A DNA stretch of 64,000 nt from G965212025 sp965237985 (GTDB taxonomy: Bacteria > Pseudomonadota > Gammaproteobacteria > Poriferisulfidales > Oxydemutatoraceae): positions 682,001 through 746,000 of the forward strand of contig OZ250161.1 of the NCBI GenBank assembly GCA_965237985.1. The letters run 5' to 3'. Shown in pieces: positions 1-8,918 of this stretch. A program made the position numbers and the translations under genes. A model generated the notes under the pieces. That model did no database searches. It was not told where the DNA came from and worked only from the letters and a program-made list of their open reading frames with translations. Within the stretch, counting starts at the first letter, position 1. Each line of letters opens with the position of its first letter.

Positions 1-1618
1 CTCTGCTCACCCTGACTTGCCCGGCTAAAGCAGACAAAACACTGCAACGAAGGCCTGGCTTTCACAATGAAGGGAAAGGTCTGGCACGACGGCAGGACTG
101 AAAACCAAGCCTGCCCTGTGCATAATGCACAACATCTGGAGTGCCTCGGGGGCGGTCTCTCGTTTTACATAAAAGCAACCCGCGTGTTAACGAAATGCCT
201 CCAGATCGCATGGCTGACCAGCGCTTTTCCGCGCCGCCAGAATGATGAATCGACGATTCGTGTGTACATAAAAGGATTGAGCCGTCATGATTAAAGCATC
301 AATCGTCTGGGGGACAGGCTATACCGGAGCGGAGCTCCTGCGCCTGTTGCTGTCACACCCGGATGTCCAGCTGATTGAGGTGTCTTCACGCAGGGAGGCG
401 GGCCGTGAATTGACGGACGTTTTACCGCACCTGGTCGATACCCATGGTTTACGCTTCACTCCCACTGTCACCGACCAGAAAGTTGACCTCGTTTTTTTCG
501 CAACCCCGCATGGGGTCGCCATGCACGAGGTGGGAAAATGGCTGGATGCATCGGTAAAGATCATTGACCTTTCAGCGGATTTTCGCTTGCGCAGTCTCAA
601 AGCGTGGCGACAGGCATACAGCGTCGAACACGCTCGTCCAGAGTTGCTGGAAACCGCAGTCTATGGTGTTCCGGAAATCTACCGCAACGCCATTCGCGAT
701 GCGTCTCTGGTTGCCAACCCTGGTTGCTACCCGACTTCCATACTGCTGGGGATGGCACCGCTGTTGCAGCACAAGGCGGTCACCAGTACAACCTTGATCG
801 TGGATTGTAAATCCGGGGTCAGCGGTGCTGGAAAGAGCGCGAACGCGGCTTTGCTCCTGGCGGAAATGGATGGCAATTTCAAACCGTATAGAGCTTCCGG
901 ACATCGCCATCATCCGGAAACACTTGCCCAGATTGAACAGCTGTCGGGAAGGAGCATGGAACTGAGTTTTACCCCGCATTTATTGCCCTTCCCGAGAGGC
1001 ATCCTTTCCAGCCTGTATTTTTCTACTGACCTGAACCAGACCGAACTCCAGAAAATGTACGAAGCAGCGTATCGGGACGAGCCCTTTGTTCGTGTCATGC
1101 CGGCCGGCTCCCACCCCGAAACACGTCTGGTACGGGGCTTGAATGACTGCCTGTTGGCAATTCACAAACAGCCACACGACACTACAGCAAAAATTTTCGT
1201 GGCCATTGACAACCTGGTGAAAGGTGCGGCCGGCCAGGCGGTACAGAACATGAACCTGATGTTTGGTTTTGACGAACAGGCCGGGTTGCGTGCCGGCGCT
1301 GTTTTGCCGTGAAAACCGGCTGCTCATGATCCGTTCCCATTTAGGTGCCCGCCTAAGCGCTGTCCTGTTCGTACTTAGGTCCAGGGGGCTGCCGCGCACC
1401 CTGCTGGCAATCGCTTTGCTCGTTCTCTGGAGCTGGCTGTGTTTTACTTCCGGTCGGTCAATGCAATTGCAGTCCGAGGAAAAGTTGCGCAGAGCTGTTC
1501 ATCAACTTGCATTGGGCAACGGCTATCAGGACCGCAACTCCAATGCTCTATCGGAGTTCGCGGCAATCAGGCGCCATCTGCAGTTGTCCATGCAGACCGC
1601 CGCTGAGGTCAAAATACA
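1..1618 (+). repeat. Segmental duplication, copy 1 (argC region)
   Basis: This stretch is a near-identical copy of 11874-13491 with a constant offset of 11873 bases and no indel noticed. It carries the argC upstream region, argC and the first part of the DUF6776 gene. The match begins at or before the window edge and stops at 1618, inside the DUF6776 gene. From 1621 the sequence instead matches 7357 onward, in the pyruvyltransferase gene. The join is therefore DUF6776-5' to pyruvyltransferase-3', as expected at a tandem-duplication junction or after ectopic recombination. An assembly chimera is the main alternative. Confidence 0.9.
287..1312 (+). CDS. argC: N-acetyl-gamma-glutamyl-phosphate reductase, copy 1 (probably impaired)
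   Basis: ArgC reduces N-acetylglutamyl phosphate to the semialdehyde with NADPH in cytoplasmic arginine synthesis. The 341 residues match the usual length and keep the catalytic cysteine in VANPGCYPTS. Compared with copy 2 at 12160, the nucleotide-binding start reads IVWGTGYTG instead of IVGGTGYTG, so the first invariant glycine of the GxxGxxG loop is tryptophan (residue 8). Further differences include Gly to Ser in YGVEHA and Thr for Ala in VADQ. The frame is open and an AAAGGA ribosome-binding site lies upstream, as in copy 2. I infer a recent duplicate losing function; the intact copy is the one at 12160. Confidence 0.9.
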   Translation: MIKASIVWGTGYTGAELLRLLLSHPDVQLIEVSSRREAGRELTDVLPHLVDTHGLRFTPTVTDQKVDLVFFATPHGVAMHEVGKWLDASVKIIDLSADFRLRSLKAWRQAYSVEHARPELLETAVYGVPEIYRNAIRDASLVANPGCYPTSILLGMAPLLQHKAVTSTTLIVDCKSGVSGAGKSANAALLLAEMDGNFKPYRASGHRHHPETLAQIEQLSGRSMELSFTPHLLPFPRGILSSLYFSTDLNQTELQKMYEAAYRDEPFVRVMPAGSHPETRLVRGLNDCLLAIHKQPHDTTAKIFVAIDNLVKGAAGQAVQNMNLMFGFDEQAGLRAGAVLP

Positions 1619-1652
1619 AAAGAGTAACACACTGTTGGAATGGTCCGTATAA
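1326..1652 (+). pseudogene. DUF6776 membrane protein, truncated copy
   Basis: The first 97 codons or so match the intact gene at 13199, including the N-terminal membrane segment. Homology ends at 1618 and the frame runs a few codons into unrelated pyruvyltransferase sequence before stopping at 1650. The coiled-coil and C-terminal domain are lost, so a functional product is unlikely. Confidence 0.8.
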
Positions 1653-2079
1653 AGGAGAGCAGTATAATATGCGGCCCGCTCAACGCTTACTTGATCTCTA
1701 CAGACATGAGGCTGGTGGGGTTATTACTACCAGGTTACATTGTGCCTTACCATGCCGGGCGATGGGCGTTCCAGTTATTTTCATACCCAAAACAAGCTCT
1801 TCTTCTCGTGGCAGGCTTAGTGTCTATGCGGATGTTGGTGGCAGAATGCCGCCCTTTGAAATGTGCAGCATGGTATCATCAAGCTTGGCATTCAAATCCT
1901 TTCCCCACTTTTTAAAACGACTGACACAGATGGGTGGGTCAGCTTTAATGCGTTGCGTGCGTAGTCTGTATATACTAAATTTTGATTGGAAGTTTGACTC
2001 CATGGAATTTGAAGATGTGAAAAAAGAAATTCGTTGTTCTCTGCAAGAACAAATTAAGATGCAATTGAATAAGCTATGA
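1621..2079 (+). pseudogene. Polysaccharide pyruvyltransferase, 3' fragment
   Basis: This is a 5'-truncated duplicate of 7357-7815 (constant offset 5736, same stop position). It keeps the family signature around TTRLHCALPCRAMGVPVIF and the C-terminal helix ending in MQLNKL. It lacks the first 177 codons and is joined directly to the DUF6776 fragment. Similarity is strongest in the 3' half. It fades about 50 bases after the stop, where both copies still share CATGGAAGTTT. A short internal frame could be translated, but no start or ribosome-binding site is convincing. Confidence 0.8.
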
Positions 2080-2283
2080 ACTGGGTTGTTGAAAGTGCGC
2101 AAGAGTAGTAAAAACCATGGAAGTTTTAAGCTAACGGCTTTAGAGGACGGTGATTTTTTACTCGGGAGTTCAAGCATGAGTCTCATGAAACGCCAGATGA
2201 AGGTTTAACGCCATCACCCAAAGTCTGACCAAAGCCGTCAAAGATAATTCTCTCACTTGACGGCTCATTATATAGTTAAGGTT

Positions 2284-3084
2284 ATGGACATGCCGGTTAT
2301 TCAAGCGTTGTGGATAGGTGGTAAACTATCGAAGCTGGAACAGTTGTGCATAGCATCATTCTTGAACAATGGTCACCCATTTCATCTTTATACGTATGAA
2401 AATGTGAAGGGCGTACCAAAAGGAGCTCAGCTGAAAGATGCAAATGAAATCATTCAAGAGAGTAAAATCTTTACCACTCATGGCGGTAGTTACGCTCATT
2501 TTGCCGACTGGTTTCGCTGGGAACTGCTTTTTCAAAAGGGCAACTTTTGGGTTGATATGGACATTATCTGTTTGAAGCCTTTTCTGTTTAATGAGGACCT
2601 TGTATTTGCCTATGAAGGTGAATCCAGAAAACTTGTCGGTGCGAGCGTATTGGGAATTCCAGCTGGACACAAAGTATCGCGTTACATGGCGGACAAATGT
2701 GAAAGCCCACACAAGCTTTCCCATATGATTCGACGGAGTGGAGTTCTTAAAGGTACTGTAAGAAAAGCTTTTCGCATGCTGGTGAAGAAGAAGAGGAGTG
2801 ATATCAGCTGGGGAGAAGGTGGAGGACCTGCAGGTTTTACTGATGTGGTGAAACAATTTGACATGTCGCATTTGGCAAAGCCACCTAACTGCTTCTACCC
2901 TGTTCGTCCCGGAGACTTTATGTCAATATTTGACGACACTTCATCTGGATACCTTGAAATCCTGCTGGAAAACTCGTATGCAATCCACTTGTGGAACGAG
3001 CGACTACGACGTTTTGGATACGATAAAAATGCCAATTTCTCTAAGCATTCTTTGCTAGAGAAGTTAAAAAAGATACATCTTTAA
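2284..3084 (+). CDS. DXD glycosyltransferase (GT32-like, sugar-transfer family)
   Basis: This is probably a cytoplasmic or membrane-associated glycosyltransferase that adds one sugar during surface polysaccharide assembly. The N-terminus has the family pattern ALWIGG followed by a Cys/Ser-rich helix and HLYTYENV. The segment FADWFRWELLFQKGNFWVDM contains the donor-binding DMD motif, and the end has AIHLWNE, all typical of the Gly_transf_sug/GT32 fold. I chose ATG 2284 because the product then begins right before the first beta strand. A TTG at 2257 and ATG 2290 are alternatives. The gene is AT-richer than the housekeeping genes around it, like the rest of this island, which suggests horizontal acquisition. 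Substrate unknown. Confidence 0.75.
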   Translation: MDMPVIQALWIGGKLSKLEQLCIASFLNNGHPFHLYTYENVKGVPKGAQLKDANEIIQESKIFTTHGGSYAHFADWFRWELLFQKGNFWVDMDIICLKPFLFNEDLVFAYEGESRKLVGASVLGIPAGHKVSRYMADKCESPHKLSHMIRRSGVLKGTVRKAFRMLVKKKRSDISWGEGGGPAGFTDVVKQFDMSHLAKPPNCFYPVRPGDFMSIFDDTSSGYLEILLENSYAIHLWNERLRRFGYDKNANFSKHSLLEKLKKIHL

Positions 3085-3849
3085 CCTGTTTTGAAAACAA
3101 AGGAAACCGTGTCTCCCTTGCTTGAGGCAGGCCTGGAAACCAGAACGAATTAGATTTCCTCCCAAACAAGGCAAAGACAGACAATAGACCGACGAGACCA
3201 GTCGCCATAAAATTCCGATCCCCATCTATATCTTCCTGTGTCAGTAGTCTGGTCGTGGTCCGGTGTGCCGATACCACTCGCATTCCGATCAAGCTGGGGG
3301 ATTTTACCCTGGCCGGTGCCAACCGCAGCACCCAGATGCCCCCTCCGGTGTGTGACTCCGCAATGAAGAGTCACCCAGCAATACCATGATTGCCTAAGGA
3401 GCCAAACACCTGTTTCCCAGTTGATGCACAGCATAAGGCACTATGCAAAACCAGGAGATCTCTAACTGCAAAAAGGATGAGCACCTTGTCAGCCTGTCTT
3501 AGAGAGTAATGAACCAGGCGGCGAAGGTCGGGATTTTTGCAGGTGGCCAGAAACACTGAGTTGACATCGTCATCATGGAGCGATTCTGGTACTCTTGAGG
3601 CACGAGAAATCTACCTGCAAAAACCGGAGGCCGGTTTTATGGCTGAGCGTGCCCCTTGGCTGAGGCGATTTCTACAAGGGTGATAGGTCACACTCTGCAG
3701 TAGAACGACACGGTCAGAGTAGGATTTGTGAAGAAATAGGGCTGAAATATAGTTCGAGCGGGGATACTGTAGGAAGCATCCAATGGAGCGACTAAAAGTC
3801 TGGAATGCCCCTTAACCAAGTTACTGAACTTTCCAGCATCAGGGGTCCC
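3085..3849. other. Non-coding spacer with a transposase remnant
   Basis: No convincing gene is present in these 765 bases; all frames are broken. From 3563 on the plus strand the translation DIVIMERFWYS resembles the DNVFVERLWRS segment with the last catalytic Glu of IS3-family OrfB, followed by several stops. The rest looks like decayed DNA. Confidence 0.5.
3563..3700 (+). mobile_element. IS3-family OrfB remnant
   Basis: Plus-strand reading gives DIVIMERFWYS, a stop, then about 30 residues with two further stops. The first part matches the conserved D-x-V-x-x-E-R-x-W-x-S block around the catalytic Glu of IS3 transposases. Only this block is convincing. Confidence 0.35.
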
Positions 3850-5115
3850 TCAATAAATTTGTATCCGATATTTACTCATAACCCTAAGATAAAACCTACG
3901 CAGATAGATATGCAACCTCACTGGCAAAATCCTTTTTAGGGTACGTTGTAGGAATATTTTTACTTTTCTCAGACGCCATTCCTTGATTTTAACCCAAATT
4001 CGCGCACTCGTGAGTTCTATTATATTAATCCATTCCGGCCTCTCTAACACTTCTTTTAGGGCACACTTTAATTCTTCGTTATCTGGGGCTTTCTCAAGCT
4101 CGTTGAAATTAATTTGAGCTCGTGAACGCGAAAGCCCAAGTGCAGCATTTATTCTGCGAACATCTTCGAGACAAATTTCTTTTTTAAAGGTAGCACACCC
4201 TTCGAGCGCGTTTTGTATTTTCAGACCGATCATGGTTTGTACGCACTTCTCACATCTACAGCAGTTGTATCTGGAATCAAGATTCGAGCTGCACACTCGA
4301 ATGTACTGCAGTGCGCTGTCGTTTTTTGACACGTAAGCAACCTTTTTCATACGTGTGACCTCTGCTCCGTCAGAGATAAATTCCAGAGAACTCGATCCCC
4401 AATGAGGGTCTACCTGGGGATGGCACCCCCATGGCACCATATTGGAATGTGCCAGAGCCGCGGGAATGTAAACTTTGCGAAACTCGGAGGATAAAAGATG
4501 CCCTATAGATGCAAGGGCAGCTCCTTGCGACATTCCCTCCCACTCAGCGAAGACGTCCAAGGACTCACGCACATTGGTTTCTATTTCTATAACGTTCTTT
4601 TTAAAGTGTGAAGCAATTTCATGTATTTTCGCAGCCACTTTTTCCCTGAGTTTCATGTTGGGCAACTTTATATCCAGACCATGAACAAAGATCAAATCGG
4701 TGATGATATCCCGATTCTTCAGAAGTGTGTAAAAGGAATTCAACCCGCCCGAAAAAAACATGGCGACCCTTTTTCCTGAAAGCTCCCCTGGTTCTCGGTG
4801 TTCTCGGTGTTCACCCTTAGTCGTTATCCGTTTAAAACTGTTATTCCAGGTGCAGTAAATATTCTGGATCTTTTCCAGCCCAATAAGAAATTTCTTGTCA
4901 ATCTTACCTTCTGTAACCAGCACCCCACCCCCAGCCTTCATACACGGCAAAACAGCACAGGACAGATATGCTTCCAAATTACCTTTCAGTTCAGTACTAC
5001 CCAATGAGCGAAAAAAAACGTAATGACTCACGCCCTTTATTTGGATACTAAAATGTACGAAATAATCCGGGTCACTGAAAACGGGGGGAATAACACGCAT
5101 ATCTCGGGTAACCAC
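3850..5115 (-). CDS. PP-loop ATPase-like protein with a Cys cluster
   Basis: The 421-residue protein has a divergent N-terminal half and then MFFSGGLNSFYTLLKN (residues 119-134). This is a PP-loop (SGGxDS) signature in which the Asp is replaced by Asn. After it come FVHGLDI, a helical segment, and a cysteine cluster YNCCRCEKC (Cys285, 286, 288, 291) that could bind zinc or an Fe-S centre. This layout resembles QueC/asparagine-synthase-like adenylating proteins found in polysaccharide or secondary-metabolite loci. The C-terminus is basic. It faces the other genes of the island and is AT-rich. I infer an ATP-dependent amide- or thio-forming activity, but the altered Asp and the unknown substrate leave this open. 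ATG at codon 6 is an alternative start. Confidence 0.6.
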   Translation of the reverse strand: MVTRDMRVIPPVFSDPDYFVHFSIQIKGVSHYVFFRSLGSTELKGNLEAYLSCAVLPCMKAGGGVLVTEGKIDKKFLIGLEKIQNIYCTWNNSFKRITTKGEHREHREPGELSGKRVAMFFSGGLNSFYTLLKNRDIITDLIFVHGLDIKLPNMKLREKVAAKIHEIASHFKKNVIEIETNVRESLDVFAEWEGMSQGAALASIGHLLSSEFRKVYIPAALAHSNMVPWGCHPQVDPHWGSSSLEFISDGAEVTRMKKVAYVSKNDSALQYIRVCSSNLDSRYNCCRCEKCVQTMIGLKIQNALEGCATFKKEICLEDVRRINAALGLSRSRAQINFNELEKAPDNEELKCALKEVLERPEWINIIELTSARIWVKIKEWRLRKVKIFLQRTLKRILPVRLHIYLRRFYLRVMSKYRIQIY

Positions 5116-6825
5116 TATCTTGTTATACTAATTAGTGCCGTGGTCAGATTTCAAAGCTACACAGAAACTGTCAAATAAACCACACGAAGGTGGAGAAATT
5201 GAAATCTCTTGAAAACAAAATCTTGAGTAGAACTTTGGCTCAATTGCAACCACGTCATTCTAACTGTAAACCAGAGGTTTTCCAGACTTGGTGAGTTTCC
5301 TGTACGACCAAGGCGGGGATGTCCGCTTTTTGGACCCACAACTCCCACGCTGGAATCTTTTTGCCAAAAGGTGAAGCCTGTGGCAAAAAAACTCACGGAC
5401 ATCCTTGTGCTGTACAAAGTTGCTCCATTAACATGAGTAAACAGTGCGGTAATACTTCGTGATGGCGTTTCCCAGAAGGACAGGTGTTCCAGCGTGCTTC
5501 TGCCCGATCGCGAAACCAGTATTGGTTCAAATGAAAATCCCAAAGCTGGAGGCCAAAATTTTCGGCGGAGACATTCTGTGACGACTGGCTAGGGTGAATG
5601 AAATCTCAGCCCGGTTTTGCACGACCAGACCGACATGACTTTCCCGGCGAATTACGGCCTGTTGTCAGACACGAAAATCTTCGGCAAGCCTGGCCCTTGT
5701 GCCAACCTGTGCAAGAAGTTGGCGACTCGTTTACAGCTTGTGAAAGTACCGGCCAACTGGCGCGCCCTGGATAAACCGCAATCACAAATGTTCATCAGCG
5801 GTCCATACAATTTCTGTTGCCTGAAGTCTGAGGTGGTTTCACGATTTGGGTGACAGAACGATGCGTAACGACACCTTTCTCTGCATGGGAAAAATAGGCC
5901 TTGAAAAAACGATGTTGGTTCACGTTGGATTTCAAGTTTTGGGTCGCTTTGGGAGCGTTGTGCTTCAGCTTGGCCATTCAGAAGTTAGTTGCCAAGCACT
6001 AGGTGTGCCACACGCCATACAGCACTCGGAAACATCGGACAGTTGCTGGAGTGCGTGAAGAGTATGCTGGCAGAGAACGCACTCATAACAGGGCACCTGT
6101 TCACAAAATTCATGGCCCTGGATTAATAATGCCTCACTGCTGTCACTCAGCTGTCCGTTGCTTTGCGGCTCGCTGAAAAGGTATGTCAAGTAAAAATCTG
6201 GAAGTGGCGCAACTTTGGACGGGTTGTCTCTCTAAACCGACTGCACCGTCAGTCGCCTGAGGGCTTCGTCGTGGAAAACGCCAAGGAATTACCGTGGCTG
6301 ATAACAGGTACGGCGACCTATACGGCTGACGAGTTTGGCGGCGTTCAGCTGAAAAGTACGAACTGGCAAGCCGCACCCAAAGGCGAAGTCAATCTGTAGA
6401 AACGTTGTACAAAAGAACACCTGGAAGAATAAAACTGCCTCTCAAGTCCCGCTCCTCTGGTAGCCGAAAAATAACTTGGAGGACACCAAAGGATAACCGC
6501 GCGCCAACAGCAGGCGCGGCAACCAATCCTCCTGGAAAAGCCAAATCCTTAACCGAATGGTTGGTTACGGCGGCAATTTCAAGATTCACATTCTGGCATG
6601 AAGGGTTGCATTGTCGACGTCATCATGGCAGAGTGCGGGGGTCCGCTGAGTACAGAAAAGTCTATCGGCGAAGAAACTGACGGGCAGTCGGGTTGCTTGG
6701 CCTGACCCACCTTTATTCAGCAAATTATTTTTGAGTGGATAAGAGGGTAGCGTTACGTCGGCAGGAGACAATTGCTATCGGGAATTTGCGCTATATCAAG
6801 TTCTTAAAAACCATGTTTTAGCCGA
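5116..6825. other. Gene-poor decayed region
   Basis: These 1.7 kb hold only short frames on both strands with no family signature I recognise. Around 6615 a plus-strand reading DVIMAECGG is weakly like the IS3 transposase E-block and resembles the remnant at 3563 at DNA level (CGTCATCATGG in both). I regard the stretch as eroded mobile or island DNA. Confidence 0.5.
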
Positions 6826-7815
6826 ATGGTAGATTTAAAATACGCCGTCCTAGGCTATAGTAATCTTTATCAGGGGTCTCACTGTGCTGGGAATTATGGG
6901 GATGAGATTCAAAGTATGGCAGCAGCTCGCTGCTTACCAAGTGTCGATGCCATAATCGATCGAAATGAATTGAACCAATTTTCCAGCTCAGTCAAGCATG
7001 TCTTGCTGATGAATGGCTTCTTTGGACCTGGGAGAAATGGAGGAAGTGCGTTTCCTCCTTCGGACGATATTATCCCAATTTATTTCAGTTTCCACATTGA
7101 AGGGACGGAAAGTTCCAGGGCCTTTTATACTTCTCCAATATGTCTTGAACACTTCAAGAAATGGGAGCCGATTGGGTGTCGTGACAGGAGCACGGCAGAA
7201 TTGCTACGAAGTAAAGGTATAAGTACATTTTTTAGCAAATGCCTGACTTTAACTTTTGATAGAAGACCCACACCTGAACACAAAGGTAGACTGTTTATTG
7301 TTGATGGCGATACCTTACGAATACCAAAGTATTTGATGGACGAAGACAAAGTGCGGAGAGTAACGCACAGATGGGGTGGTTTGTATCCTGGGCAGCAATC
7401 CAATATGCAATCAGCTCAGCATCTGTTGGACCTCTACAGACATGAGGCTGACAAAGTTATTACCACTAGGTTGCACTGCGCCTTACCATGCCGGGCGATG
7501 GGCATTCCAGTTATTTTCATGCCCAAAATGAGATCTTCTTCTCATGGCAGGCTTAGTGTCTATGCGGATGTTGGTGGCAGAATGCCGCCCTTTGAAATGT
7601 ACAGCATGGTATCATCAAGCTGGGCATTCAAATCCTTTCCCCACTTTTTAAAACGACTGACACAGATGGGTGAGTCAGCTTTAATGCGTTGCGCGCGTGG
7701 TCTGTATATACTAAATTTTGATTGGCAGTTTGACTCCATGGAATTTGAAGATGTGAAAAAAGAAATTCGTCGTTCTCTGCAAGAACAAATTAAAACACAA
7801 TTAAACAAGCTGTGA
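6826..7815 (+). CDS. Polysaccharide pyruvyltransferase family protein
   Basis: The 329-residue product belongs to the PS_pyruv_trans family (CsaB/WcaK-like), which transfers pyruvate ketals or acts as glycosyltransferase-like enzymes on exopolysaccharides. The N-terminus has GNYGDEIQSMAA, the typical glycine-rich start. The middle has EPIGCRDRSTAELLRSKGI, and the C-terminal half has TTRLHCALPCRAMGIPVIF, which is the strongest family signature. ATG 6826 starts just before the first beta strand. It precedes the GT8 gene in the same direction and probably shares a transcript with it. Its last 459 bases are duplicated at 1621-2079. The acceptor glycan cannot be told from sequence. Confidence 0.8.
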   Translation: MVDLKYAVLGYSNLYQGSHCAGNYGDEIQSMAAARCLPSVDAIIDRNELNQFSSSVKHVLLMNGFFGPGRNGGSAFPPSDDIIPIYFSFHIEGTESSRAFYTSPICLEHFKKWEPIGCRDRSTAELLRSKGISTFFSKCLTLTFDRRPTPEHKGRLFIVDGDTLRIPKYLMDEDKVRRVTHRWGGLYPGQQSNMQSAQHLLDLYRHEADKVITTRLHCALPCRAMGIPVIFMPKMRSSSHGRLSVYADVGGRMPPFEMYSMVSSSWAFKSFPHFLKRLTQMGESALMRCARGLYILNFDWQFDSMEFEDVKKEIRRSLQEQIKTQLNKL

Positions 7816-7904
7816 GTGTGGCTGGTGAAATTGATCAACAACATGGCAACAAAATGCCATGGAAGTTTACTGTCGACCACTGAGTTTCGTGGGTGCTGAG
7901 AGTT

Positions 7905-8918
7905 ATGCCTGCGACGGTTGCAGTTAAATCGAAATTTTCCTTCGAGCCAAAGAGCCGAGAGAAGCACATTCATATTGCATTTTCCACGAATGACAATTAC
8001 GCCCCTCATACGGGCGCTGCCATTGCTTCACTACTTTCGAATAATTTCAGCAAAAGAGAAATAAATATTCATATACTTTATTCAGAAATGAGCAACGAAA
8101 GTATTCATGCTTTGAAGTTATTGTGTAAGTTACGCACTCACACTTTCATTAGCTTTATTAAAATAAATATTGATGAATTCCAATCATTCCCACTACAGGG
8201 AGGTATACAGGGATTGGAAACTTACTTCAGGTTAAAACTACCGACGATTCTTCCTAAAGTGAAAAAAGTAATTTATCTGGATTCAGACATTATTGTTATT
8301 TGTGACATAGAGAAACTTTGGAATTATGATATGGGGGAGAATTTTATATTGGCGGTGGAGGAGCCGACTCACCTGCACAAAAAGCGTCTTAAAAAACTAG
8401 GAATGAAGGAGACTTCACCCTATTTCAATGCCGGTGTTATACTCATGAATTTATCGAAAATGAGAAATTCAGAATTCCATCAAAAATTAATACCTTTTGT
8501 AGAAAAAAGATTTAATGTTCTGAAGTTGCGGGATCAGGACATTCTGAACACGTTTTTCGAAGGACAGTGGCACCCCCTGCCTCTGGATTTTAACGCATTT
8601 TGGTGTCTTCTATACAGAGCGAAAAATAATAAATTTACATTCTATACGGATGAGGATTTTAAACAGGCACGAAGGAACCCTTTCATTATTCATTTCAATA
8701 TAAACACCAAACCATGGGAGGCGGGATGCATTGATCCAAGACGTAGACTTTATTGGAAATATCAGGACTTAACTACTTTTGGCTTTCCACGACCTGACAA
8801 AAGAACCGACTTGATAAAATTTCTGATAAATAAAATTCTTTATTACCTAAAAAAGTATACATCAGGAACGTGGATAGCGGTTGCGGTAAGAAAACTGAAA
8901 ATAATTGTTAGAAAATGA
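7905..8918 (+). CDS. Family 8 glycosyltransferase (LPS galactosyl/glucosyltransferase-like)
   Basis: A GT8 retaining glycosyltransferase of the WaaJ/WaaO type, likely adding a hexose to LPS or capsule. It shows HIAFSTNDNYAPHTGAAIAS at the N-terminus, the metal-binding YLDSDIIV (DxD), YFNAGVILMNL, a DQDILN motif, and HFNINTKPW near the end, all in the family order. Length (337 aa) is normal. ATG 7905 is preferred; GTG 7893 would add four residues. Strongly AT-rich codon use compared with argC suggests recent acquisition. The C-terminus is basic with a hydrophobic helix, as in peripheral inner-membrane glycosyltransferases. Confidence 0.88.
   Translation: MPATVAVKSKFSFEPKSREKHIHIAFSTNDNYAPHTGAAIASLLSNNFSKREINIHILYSEMSNESIHALKLLCKLRTHTFISFIKINIDEFQSFPLQGGIQGLETYFRLKLPTILPKVKKVIYLDSDIIVICDIEKLWNYDMGENFILAVEEPTHLHKKRLKKLGMKETSPYFNAGVILMNLSKMRNSEFHQKLIPFVEKRFNVLKLRDQDILNTFFEGQWHPLPLDFNAFWCLLYRAKNNKFTFYTDEDFKQARRNPFIIHFNINTKPWEAGCIDPRRRLYWKYQDLTTFGFPRPDKRTDLIKFLINKILYYLKKYTSGTWIAVAVRKLKIIVRK

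Noticed and set aside
67..294. 75-codon ORF upstream of argC, also present at 11940-12167
   Set aside because: Conservation is explained by the segmental duplication. The product has no domain features and the frame overlaps the argC start region.
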